Notes: a model not told the origin generated them from the sequence alone. 64,000 bases of DNA from Mucilaginibacter sp. (GCF_028288225.1 NZ_JAQBOC010000054.1:110926-174925); one strand, 5' to 3'. Numbered from the stretch's first letter, positions 43,195 through 50,192 are shown. Translations and numbers: made by a program.

Positions 43195-43382
43195 CCGTCT
43201 CCGCAGGGTCTCGCATCGCGGACCCTGCGATGTATCGCGCCAATGGTATGTAATAACCCGCCGTCTAATCACCTGGTGACAATATTTTCCGTCTCCGCAG
43301 GGTCTTGCATCGCGGACCCTGCGATGTGTGGCGCCAATGGTGTGTAATAACCTGCCATCCAATCACCAGATGGCCTGTTTCA
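43195..43382. repeat. Tandem 94-bp repeat carrying two REP hairpins
   Basis: Two direct copies (43195-43288 and 43289-43382) each start CCGTCTC, then the hairpin CGCAGGGTC-loop-GACCCTGCG (43202-43229 and 43296-43323), then a shared tail with GCGCCAATGGT and GTAATAACC. The CCGTC foot is on the left, opposite to the copies downstream of the transposase gene. The second copy ends just before the transposase start. Confidence 0.85.
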
Positions 43383-43411
43383 ATATAATGCAACAATTCC
43401 TATATTTACGC

Positions 43412-43981
43412 ATGATCAGAACCCGGCACAACCTAAACGAAAAAACCTGGTTTATAACCTTTACCTGTTTTGAATGGATCTCCCTGTTTGAAATAACCAA
43501 TTCGTATCACCTGGTGTATAACTGGCTAAACATTATCGACCAAAAACATCAGATCAAAACCCTGGCATTTGTGATAATGCCAAATCATGTACATGCCGTA
43601 TTACAATTACCGGAGTCGGTTAAAAACCTGAATACGATAATGGCCAACGGCAAACGTTTTATGGCATATAACCTGGTTGAGCAATTGACAAACATCGGTC
43701 AGCACAAAATATTAAATCAGCTCTCTGCAGCATGTTCTGATAAAGAATTAGTGAAAGGTCAAAAGCACAAAGTATTTGAGCCTTCGTTTGATGCGAAGCC
43801 GGTTTACACGCTTCCTTTCCTTCACCAAAAATTGGATTATATTCATCACAATCCCGTTAGTGGCAAATGGAACCTTTGTGCAGAATTTACAGATTATCCC
43901 CATAGCAGCGCTGCTTTTTATCACGATGATAAATCGCATCCGTTTGTAACTATTACCAATTACAGGGAGTTTTGGGGGTGA
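43412..43981 (+). CDS. REP-associated tyrosine transposase (IS200-like Y1 family)
   Basis: A 189-residue HUH-type single-strand transposase. The metal-binding pair is H59/H61 in VIMPNHVHAVLQLP, and the likely catalytic tyrosine is Y143 in HQKLDYIHHNPVSGKW. The domain starts RTRHNLNEKTWFITFTCF. RAYT proteins cut and join single strands at REP hairpins and are usually one per genome locus, not self-mobile. The ATG at 43412 fits the family N-terminus; the frame extends to 43328 inside the REP tandem. REP hairpins stand on both sides in inverted order. Two extra copies of its 3' end follow. Confidence 0.88.
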   Translation: MIRTRHNLNEKTWFITFTCFEWISLFEITNSYHLVYNWLNIIDQKHQIKTLAFVIMPNHVHAVLQLPESVKNLNTIMANGKRFMAYNLVEQLTNIGQHKILNQLSAACSDKELVKGQKHKVFEPSFDAKPVYTLPFLHQKLDYIHHNPVSGKWNLCAEFTDYPHSSAAFYHDDKSHPFVTITNYREFWG

Positions 43982-44021
43982 TTTTGCCACAGGGATTATG
44001 GTTCCCTTAGGCTTCATACAT

Positions 44022-44056
44022 CGCAGGGTCCTCTATGAGAGACCCTGCGGGGACGG
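44022..44056. repeat. REP hairpin downstream of RAYT, copy 1
   Basis: CGCAGGGTC (44022-44030), loop CTCTATGAGA, GACCCTGCG (44041-44049), then the foot GGGACGG. The foot is on the right, so this is the reverse orientation of the upstream REPs. The same hairpin returns at 44316-44343 and 44604-44631. Confidence 0.85.
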
Positions 44057-44058
44057 AA

Positions 44059-44275
44059 GCATAAAGCATTTCAGCCGTCGTTTGACGCAAAGCCGGTTTA
44101 TACGCTCCCTTTCCTTCATCAAAAGCTGGACTACATTCATCACAATCCCGTTAGCGGCAAATGGAACCTTTGCACAGAATTTACAGATTATCCCCATAGC
44201 AGCGCAGCTTTTTATCACGATGATAAACCGCATCCTTTTGTAACTATTACCGATTACAGGGAGTTTTGGGGGTGA
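44059..44275 (+). pseudogene. RAYT 3'-end copy B
   Basis: About 217 bases equivalent to the last 70 codons of the RAYT gene. The frame from 44063 is still open to its own TGA and encodes AFQPSFDAKPVYTLPFLHQK, the YIHHNPVSGKW motif and REFWG. It differs from the full gene mostly at third codon positions, so it derives from a working paralogue. It has no start codon and is followed by the REP hairpin at 44316. Confidence 0.8.
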
Positions 44276-44315
44276 TTTTGCCGCAGGGATTATGGTTCCC
44301 TTAGGCTTCATACAT

Positions 44316-44350
44316 CGCAGGGTCCTCTATGAGAGACCCTGCGGGGACGG
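44316..44350. repeat. REP hairpin downstream of RAYT, copy 2
   Basis: Same stem (44316-44324 with 44335-44343), loop and GGGACGG foot as at 44022, between the RAYT end copies B and C. Confidence 0.85.
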
Positions 44351-44352
44351 AA

Positions 44353-44564
44353 AAGTATTTGAGCCTTCGTTTGATGCGAAGCCGGTTTATACGCTTCCTT
44401 TCCTTCACCAAAAACTGGATTACATTCATCACAATCCCGTTAACGGCAAGTGGAGCCTTTGTGCAGAATTTACAGATTATCCCCATAGCAGCGCTGCTTT
44501 TTATCACGATGACAAACCGCATCCGTTTGTAACTATTACCGATTACAGGGACTTTTGGGGTTGA
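44353..44564 (+). pseudogene. RAYT 3'-end copy C
   Basis: A third version of the last 70 codons, open to the stop at 44564 and ending YRDFWG. The frame is joined without a stop to the REP hairpin upstream, so a 90-codon open frame begins at 44292 within that hairpin's flank. Substitutions are again mainly silent. It holds the tyrosine motif (DYIHHNPVNGKW) but no HUH part. Confidence 0.8.
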
Positions 44565-44603
44565 TATTGCCACAGGTTTATGGTTCTCTTAGGCTTCATA
44601 CAT

Positions 44604-44640
44604 CGCAGGGTCCTCTATGAGAGACCCTGCGGGGACGGAA
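44604..44640. repeat. REP hairpin downstream of RAYT, copy 3
   Basis: Last of the three right-hand hairpins (44604-44612 with 44623-44631) with the GGGACGG foot, 24 bases from the stop codon of the convergent dehydrogenase-like gene. Confidence 0.85.
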
Positions 44641-44663
44641 TAAATTGATTTCGGGCGGGTTAC

Positions 44664-45941
44664 TTATTTCTTGCCTGAATAACTTATCCTAAAAATGCTC
44701 CCCTTCAAATCATCCGAAACATACAAAGAACCATCAGGTCCCTGGGCTAAACCCATCGGACGGTATTGGATCGGCCCCTTTGGTTTGCTCAGATCTATAC
44801 CGGCAAAGTTATCTGCAAAAATCTCCCAGTCGCCTGATGGCTTGCCGTTTTTGAAAGGCACAAACGCCACCAGGAATCCTTTTTTCAACGGCACCGATTG
44901 GTTATGGAAAACAATAAATGCCCCGTTCCGGTATTTTTCAGGGAACATAGTGCCGGTATAAAACAACAGGTCGTTTGGAGCTAAATGTGCCGGGAAAGCA
45001 GCGATGGGGTCAAGGTATTTACCTTCAACCGTCTTTTTACCATCCCCGCCGTATTCGGGCGAAAGCATTTTCTTTTTCTTAAACTGGTCGTAGTACACAA
45101 ACGGCCAGCCTGCATCTGCGCCCTGGTGCAGTTCGTACATGGTTTCGGCAGGCAGTTCCGCACTTTGTTTAGGCGTATAATACTGCGGAAACTTGTCATC
45201 AAACGGCCCTCTGCCGTGCTGCATAACAAACAGGGACTTTGTATTGCTATTCCAGTTTAAGCCCACCACATTCTTAAGCCCGCGTGCATAGTGTACCGCA
45301 TCTCCATAGCTTTGGTCAGTTTTATTTGTTTTAAACTGCCATACTCCGCCTACAGAGTCCAAAAGCGGGCAACCCGGCATCCCCTTGCCCGAGTTGGGCT
45401 CACGGCAAATTTCATTATAAGACCCAATAGTTACATACAAATTGCCCTGATCGTCAATAGCTAACGACTTGGAATTGTCACGTTTTTTTTCTACCAGCCC
45501 TTTAACAATGGTTTCTGGCTTTCCCGTATCGGTCACCATGCCCTTGTCGTTTAGTTTATATTTAAACACCCCGCTATTGGACGATGCATAAAGCTCATCG
45601 TTTTTGATCAGGATCCCCGTGCCCGGATAATCTGCAAAACCTATCCTTTTATCTATTATGCCGTCATGATTAGTATCAGTAAGGAAGTAGATCCCCTTTC
45701 CGTCCTTCAGCGTATTTAACTTTACATAGATATCGCCCTGCTTAGTAACAGCCAGGTGCCTCAATGCCCCAAGGGAATCAGCCACAATTGCAGCAGAAAA
45801 ACCTGGCGGAAGTTTTAAATTAGCTTTGTGAAGTGTATCGCTTTTATTTTCAGTGATTTTATTGCCGTTGCAACTTGATAAACCGGTCGAAAAAGTGAAT
45901 GCTAAAAAAGAATAAGCACAGCAAAGGGTTAATTTTCGCAT
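44664..45941 (-). CDS. Lipoprotein of the PQQ sugar (sorbosone) dehydrogenase-like family
   Basis: A 425-residue beta-propeller protein. The signal peptide ends in STGLSSC, so it is a lipoprotein. The propeller has blades such as LKLPPGFSAAIVADSLGALRHL, YASSNSGVFKYKL, DDQGNLYVTIGSYNEIC and the late MGLAQGPDGSLYVSDDLKGSIFRISY, as in L-sorbosone or glucose dehydrogenases. The family oxidises sugars with PQQ in the periplasm; many Bacteroidota members have no proven activity. It stands alone between the REP region and a fragment of an acyltransferase. Confidence 0.85.
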   Translation of the reverse strand: MRKLTLCCAYSFLAFTFSTGLSSCNGNKITENKSDTLHKANLKLPPGFSAAIVADSLGALRHLAVTKQGDIYVKLNTLKDGKGIYFLTDTNHDGIIDKRIGFADYPGTGILIKNDELYASSNSGVFKYKLNDKGMVTDTGKPETIVKGLVEKKRDNSKSLAIDDQGNLYVTIGSYNEICREPNSGKGMPGCPLLDSVGGVWQFKTNKTDQSYGDAVHYARGLKNVVGLNWNSNTKSLFVMQHGRGPFDDKFPQYYTPKQSAELPAETMYELHQGADAGWPFVYYDQFKKKKMLSPEYGGDGKKTVEGKYLDPIAAFPAHLAPNDLLFYTGTMFPEKYRNGAFIVFHNQSVPLKKGFLVAFVPFKNGKPSGDWEIFADNFAGIDLSKPKGPIQYRPMGLAQGPDGSLYVSDDLKGSIFRISYSGKK

Positions 45942-46019
45942 AAAATTAAAGGTGAGCTATTATTAGTTATAACAAAACTATAAATATTCCCCCTGTAAAG
46001 TTCGTACCTATCAGGCTTT

Positions 46020-46118
46020 TTACATCAGGAAGCGCTTTTTAAACCATTTACGAACAGGTGCATCATACAGTTTCAGAGATGCATAGGCGACCGGGACACT
46101 GACAGTGAGCACCGCCAC
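46020..46118 (-). pseudogene. C-terminal remnant of an acyltransferase-like gene
   Basis: The minus strand from 46118 reads VAVLTVSVPVAYASLKLYD, then APVRKWFKKRFLM and a stop, in one frame. This is the typical tail of acyltransferase-3 proteins (last helix, then the EKP/DAP-like turn and a basic end). Nothing upstream continues the frame: the break coincides with the twin-hairpin repeat at 46123. It is not similar to the tail of the intact acyltransferase at 40134. Confidence 0.65.
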
Positions 46119-46122
46119 ACCG

Positions 46123-46245
46123 CCATCGCCCGTTCATGTGTCCAACGCTTGAACAATTATAATTTTGAGCGTCTACGCTCACGATAACTCAGCGAATTAA
46201 TTTAAGCGTGGACGCTTAAATCTTTTTCATTCAAGCGTGGACACT
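46123..46245. repeat. Twin-hairpin repeat, copy 2, with extra hairpins
   Basis: Bases 46123-46203 match 43117-43194 (CCATCGCCCGTTCA, the GTTCA/TTGAAC arms, GAGCGT-CT-ACGCTC and GATAACTCAGCG). To the right it adds TAAGCGT-GG-ACGCTTA, a perfect hairpin, and a last CAAGCGTGGACACT. The copy replaces the 5' part of the acyltransferase remnant. Confidence 0.75.
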
Positions 46246-46266
46246 CGGGCGGGAATCATTTACAAT

Positions 46267-47415
46267 TTAATTAGAACTATTTTTGAGTTCCTTTTCCCAC
46301 AGTTTAATAGCTTTTTTTTCAGCTGCTATCGCCTTTAATTTATCACCCCCTCTTCTATACCACTCTGCCATTTCGTGGTATTGTTTTGCCATATCACCAA
46401 TTGGTAAATAAGGCGGCGACCGATCTATTTTAGCCTGGTGACATTCCGCGCCTAACAGGTAGATTTCTTTCGGCGTGCTTAGTTTGCGCATATCGTCCCG
46501 GATAGCATCGATAATTCTTCCATTAGCGTACCATCCATAAGAAGACGCCATCGCCTGCTTGCCGAACTCATAAGCCTTGTGGGGATCGGTTCTGAGTAAC
46601 GCAGTAAAGGTATAATGTACCATCCAGGGCGTGTATTTTAGCTTTGGCTCCTGTTTAACCATTTCATTGATCACCATCAGGGTGGAATCAGGAAAACCCA
46701 GATCATTCAGGTCGGAATACTTTCCCTGATAACGGCACACCTTGGAAATCACTGTTGTATCCAAACTATTCAAATAGTCATCATTAGTCCTTCGAACCGA
46801 TGCTCCTTTTACATCCCACGTATTGTTCAATACCTTCTCTAAAACAGTATCAAGATGAATCGGGTGCCCAATCCAGGCTACCTGTCCCTGCCCATCCACC
46901 ACAAAAGTAGTGGGGATAACATGTTCAAAATTGTAAGCATCAAACCAATCACGCACTGTAAAATTAGTATCTTCCGCAGCAATGTTAAAATCCATTTTAC
47001 GACCCATCCCGTCAACAAAAGCCTTAAGCCGCTCCATGGAAATAGTTTTGCTTTCATGCGTCTCAAATACGTCGATGGCCGAAAACGTAACCTTACCGTT
47101 GTATTTGCGGGCTAAAGCTGAAAGATGGGGCATTGACGCAATGCAGGGAGCGCACCAGGTTGCCCAAAATTCTACTACATATACCTTGCCTTTTTCATAA
47201 TCTGTAACGGGTGTGCCTTTAATCCAGCCCCTTACCCGCAATTGCGGAGCGAGATCACCTAATTTACGAGTGGCCGACGTATCTTTTTTTATACTATCAA
47301 CTTTAGCGGATGAGTCTTTTTGAACATTGTGAAAGGCAGTAGATGTGTCTTTTTGTGCAATGACGGTAAGACTGATCGTACACAATAACAACAATAATTG
47401 AATTTTTAGTTTCAT
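46267..47415 (-). CDS. TlpA/redoxin-like secreted thioredoxin protein
   Basis: A 382-residue protein with a signal peptide (about 20 residues, ending TVIAQ). Residues 50-200 form a TlpA-type thioredoxin domain with the active site FWATWCAPC (Cys88 and Cys91) and the cis-proline VIPTTFVVD. The C-terminal half is helical and TPR-like. Such proteins reduce or exchange disulfides in the periplasm. It is downstream on the same strand of the two Cys-rich peptide genes and the VKOR fusion, so it may reduce or isomerise the same peptides. The link is from context. Confidence 0.85.
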   Translation of the reverse strand: MKLKIQLLLLLCTISLTVIAQKDTSTAFHNVQKDSSAKVDSIKKDTSATRKLGDLAPQLRVRGWIKGTPVTDYEKGKVYVVEFWATWCAPCIASMPHLSALARKYNGKVTFSAIDVFETHESKTISMERLKAFVDGMGRKMDFNIAAEDTNFTVRDWFDAYNFEHVIPTTFVVDGQGQVAWIGHPIHLDTVLEKVLNNTWDVKGASVRRTNDDYLNSLDTTVISKVCRYQGKYSDLNDLGFPDSTLMVINEMVKQEPKLKYTPWMVHYTFTALLRTDPHKAYEFGKQAMASSYGWYANGRIIDAIRDDMRKLSTPKEIYLLGAECHQAKIDRSPPYLPIGDMAKQYHEMAEWYRRGGDKLKAIAAEKKAIKLWEKELKNSSN

Positions 47416-47585
47416 AAATACATCTAATGCTTTGCCGTATCTTTCAACTGCATCTGCTTGGGCTAATCAGCCTCCGCATGTAAGAAACCTACCGATGTCA
47501 TAGGCATAGGGTGGTTTTTATGTATTGAAAGATAGGAATTTAAGAAAAAAACGGGAGGCAAATTGTTTCTTGATTTTTTAGTAGG

Positions 47586-47623
47586 ATTATAAAAGCCGTA
47601 ACGTACGCTGTGGCTTTTATAAT
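47586..47623 (-). terminator. Hairpin directly after the first Cys-rich peptide gene
   Basis: ATTATAAAAGCC (47586-47597) pairs perfectly with GGCTTTTATAAT (47612-47623) around a 14-base loop. It starts three bases past the stop codon. There is no long T tract, so it may be an RNA-stability or processing stem rather than a simple terminator. Its loop (minus strand ACAGCGTACGTTAC) resembles the loop after the second peptide gene. Confidence 0.6.
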
Positions 47624-47626
47624 TAT

Positions 47627-47863
47627 TTATAAGCAGGCTCCGCCACATGTACAAGTACCACCTGGCCCTCCCCCACATGTGCCAGACTGACCGTCACAGG
47701 GGCCACCTGCTAGTTTACAAGAGCCAGTACCACAACCTCCACTAGGGTCAGTGCAATGCCCGCCGGGGTCAGGGGCGTTTCCGCCCAATACATTTTTCAT
47801 ATACGCTCTTGTAAGCACTTCTGCACCACCTATGGCAAGTGCTTTTAATCTTAACTCTTTCAT
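47627..47863 (-). CDS. GG-leader, eight-cysteine secreted peptide precursor (peptide 1)
   Basis: A 78-residue precursor. Residues 1-28 form a double-glycine leader (MKELRLKALAIGGAEVLTRA, then YMKNVLGG), like the natural-product precursors of Bacteroidota with the LT/LS...MKxIxGG pattern. The 50-residue core has eight Cys spaced C-6-C-4-C-6-C-6-C-7-C-1-C-3-C, and is rich in Gly, Pro, Thr and Ser, with no hydrophobic stretch. A C39-type peptidase would cut after GG and export the core. Four disulfides would then be possible. A paralogue lies at 48034-48261, and a VKOR-thioredoxin gene is upstream. Confidence 0.85.
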   Translation of the reverse strand: MKELRLKALAIGGAEVLTRAYMKNVLGGNAPDPGGHCTDPSGGCGTGSCKLAGGPCDGQSGTCGGGPGGTCTCGGACL

Positions 47864-47973
47864 AATTTATAAATTTAGTAATATAAAATAATAATTAGTT
47901 GAATGAATATGAGTCTTGGAGACAGTGGAAAAAACGGGGAGGAAAATATTTCCTTAGTTTTTAAATACACCCT

Positions 47974-48014
47974 TAATGACTGCAGCATACGCTAACGGTA
48001 CGCTGCAGTCGTTA
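47974..48014 (-). terminator. Hairpin after the second Cys-rich peptide gene
   Basis: TAATGACTGCAGC (47974-47986) pairs with GCTGCAGTCGTTA (48002-48014), 13 pairs with one G-U. The stem differs from the one after peptide 1, but the loops share CAGCGTAC, an optional C, and GTTA on the minus strand. No T tract follows. Confidence 0.6.
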
Positions 48015-48033
48015 TAAATTGCATAATTATTTA

Positions 48034-48261
48034 CTAACAACCCCCACCACACGTACAATTTGTAGTACCTCCGCACGTGCCCTCCTTACCATCACAGGCT
48101 CCACCTTTCAGTGTACAGCTGCCACTTTTGCAGGTACCATCGCTGTTAGCGCATTGCCCACCGGGATTAGGGGCGCTTCCGCCGAATACATTTTTCATAT
48201 GCGTCCTTGTAAGTACTTCAACACCGCCTATTGCAAGCGCTTTCAATCTTAACTCTTTCAT
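48034..48261 (-). CDS. GG-leader, eight-cysteine secreted peptide precursor (peptide 2)
   Basis: A 75-residue paralogue of the precursor at 47627. The 28-residue leader is almost the same (MKELRLKALAIGGVEVLTRT, then HMKNVFGG); the core has diverged (47 residues) but keeps eight Cys in the spacing C-6-C-4-C-6-C-6-C-5-C-1-C-3-C and motifs GGxCDGxxGTCGG and CTCGGxC. The upstream DNA of both genes shares CTAATTATTATTT and TTCATxCA, so they probably share a promoter type. It is the first of the two on the minus strand, 150 bases downstream of the fusion-protein gene. Confidence 0.85.
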   Translation of the reverse strand: MKELRLKALAIGGVEVLTRTHMKNVFGGSAPNPGGQCANSDGTCKSGSCTLKGGACDGKEGTCGGTTNCTCGGGC

Positions 48262-48410
48262 AGTTTTTTTTAAATTTAATGGTTTTAAATAATAATTAGC
48301 TGCATGAATTTCAGCCTCGCAGCATGTGGCTTCGTTAAATGATTACATGATGTCTTTTGCGTTACCTCCTTATTTTACAGTCCGGGGAAATTCCTGGCAC
48401 TTGCGTTTTT

Positions 48411-50099
48411 CTACACGGAGAAAAAGTACTTTAGATCATTTACGCTGTACATTTCGGGTAATTGATAATATGTTGCTTGTCCATTGCTTTCATCATTGGC
48501 AAGGGCGACAAAGAATGTCGGGGTAAATTCTATTTTTGTTCTGTCGCACCATGCCTTCATTTCTGCTATCTTAGCGGCTTGGCCGTTCAGTTCGCCGTTC
48601 ATCGGGTACTTGCCCGCAAACTGTCCGTAGTCCTTCTTTTCCGCGGAATACCAGTCATCCAGCGCGTGCTTGGTGATGCTGTCGTTGCCCTTTTCGGCAA
48701 TGGCCAGCAAGTGTCGTACCGGCGGGGTTCTATTATCGTGTTCGTCATTGGTCGCAACAAATAATATCTGCACCTGCACGTCGGGGTTGTTGTCCAACAA
48801 GTCCTCCATGGGTTGGTGCGCCTTTGCGCAGGGGCCACAATAGGGATTGCACACCTTGATCAGCTTATAGGCAGCATTGGGGTTGCCCAGGGTTATGCCC
48901 AAACCTACCGGAATTTCGGTTACTTCCTTCTGCTTTGGCAGCAGGGCTTCAAATACCTGCCGGTTATGCTTCAGTTTTTGCAGTTTGATGGTAAGTTCTT
49001 TACTGTCTTTGGCCTTTTGCAGGAAAGGCAATAGTATGGCGCTTGCAATAAAGGGTACGGCAAAAGCCACAAGGGGTTGCAAAAATATTATTGGCGTAAA
49101 CAGTGTGCTGAAAGGCATGATACTGTGCCAGCCGCCAATAAGTGCAGTTGCAAATTGCAACGCAAGCAGCCCCTGCACGCCGAGACACAACACGCACCAT
49201 TGTTTGACAATGCGCCATTGGTAATAAATGGAAAAAACAATATAAGGGAGCGCCAGTGTGTTGAGCCAACTTGCGGTAAATAGCGCTACCGGGTTGGCTA
49301 GTCCCAAAAACAGCAGCAGCAATAACAACCCCATAAAATAGCTGAACCCAACAGCACTCCAACTGATGCCTGCAATTTTAGCCGCGTCTGATTGCAGCAC
49401 GGCACCGCAGTTTACCTTTGTGCCGGAACTGCATATTTGCTGCAAGGCCGGGTTGTGCTGATCAATCTCGTACCACAGTAACAAGGTGCTTATGGCGCAG
49501 CCCGCCAGCGTAAAGACTGAAAACAGGAAAGGCAGCAAGGCGCCATTGCCAACTTGTGTAAACGCTAGTACCCCGGCAGCACATAACAGTACCGGTAAAC
49601 ATAAGGTTAGAATATATTGCCCCAGGCGTGCCCTTTTTTCTGCCTTTATTTTTTGTACATAATCCTTTTCGCCTGCCTTTTCTCCGGCTTGGGCCAGTAA
49701 CACAATTCCCGAAAACCTGCTTGCAAAATCATCTTTGGCAATGGATGCCCACCGACGCTTTTCTGAATCGAAAAACTGCACATGACTATCGGTTATCTCC
49801 TTCACTACGGTAAAATACTTGAAGTCGGCTTCTGTTGCCTGTATCTGTGTAATGCATGGAAGCGGGATCTCGGACAGCTTGTCGACATCTGTTTTTATGG
49901 CCAAGTTTTCAATGCCGTAATTATTCAGCACATCGCTGATGCTTAGGAGGCTGGGGCTATCGGGATGTTCTTCAATTTCTTTTTTGAGTGTAGAAGCCGA
50001 TACGTTTACCCGGAGTAACGTAGCCAGTAGTGCAGCTACTTCGGGTCCATTGGTTTTTGGTTCAAGAAGATTGGAAATAAATCTTTTAATTGGTGACAT
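48411..50099 (-). CDS. C39-like/VKOR/thioredoxin fusion protein
   Basis: A 562-residue membrane protein in three parts. Residues 1-135 resemble a peptidase C39 fold (PEVAALLATLLRVNVSASTL, LNNYGIENLAIKTD, YFTVVKEITDSHVQFFD) but lack the catalytic Cys and His. Residues 160-360 are a VKOR domain, with loop cysteines C223 and C231 and the active pair C302/C305 in QWCVLCLG, in a bundle of helices. Residues 395-562 form a DsbA/thioredoxin-like domain with CNPYCGPC (C421/C424). Such fusions make disulfides, passing electrons to quinone. Next to eight-Cys peptides, it probably folds them; the dead C39 part may bind the leader. Confidence 0.9.
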   Translation of the reverse strand: MSPIKRFISNLLEPKTNGPEVAALLATLLRVNVSASTLKKEIEEHPDSPSLLSISDVLNNYGIENLAIKTDVDKLSEIPLPCITQIQATEADFKYFTVVKEITDSHVQFFDSEKRRWASIAKDDFASRFSGIVLLAQAGEKAGEKDYVQKIKAEKRARLGQYILTLCLPVLLCAAGVLAFTQVGNGALLPFLFSVFTLAGCAISTLLLWYEIDQHNPALQQICSSGTKVNCGAVLQSDAAKIAGISWSAVGFSYFMGLLLLLLFLGLANPVALFTASWLNTLALPYIVFSIYYQWRIVKQWCVLCLGVQGLLALQFATALIGGWHSIMPFSTLFTPIIFLQPLVAFAVPFIASAILLPFLQKAKDSKELTIKLQKLKHNRQVFEALLPKQKEVTEIPVGLGITLGNPNAAYKLIKVCNPYCGPCAKAHQPMEDLLDNNPDVQVQILFVATNDEHDNRTPPVRHLLAIAEKGNDSITKHALDDWYSAEKKDYGQFAGKYPMNGELNGQAAKIAEMKAWCDRTKIEFTPTFFVALANDESNGQATYYQLPEMYSVNDLKYFFSV

Positions 50100-50160
50100 G
50101 AATTTAGGTACTTGGGTGAAAGGTTAGGATTATTTTTTTAAAGTTAGAAAATTAATCATA

Positions 50161-50192
50161 TTAAGAAACTTTTTTCAAAAAAAGTTTCTTAA
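50161..50192. promoter_or_regulatory. Near-perfect 32-base palindrome
   Basis: TTAAGAAACTTTTTT (50161-50175) pairs exactly with AAAAAAGTTTCTTAA (50178-50192) around two bases. It lies 62 bases before the start of the fusion gene and 88 bases before the divergent cupin gene, so it can be an operator, a terminator remnant or a promoter hairpin. Confidence 0.5.

Noticed and set aside
43748..44573. Minus-strand open frames opposite the RAYT ends
   Set aside because: They repeat because the RAYT ends repeat; the plus strand carries the conserved protein with silent changes.
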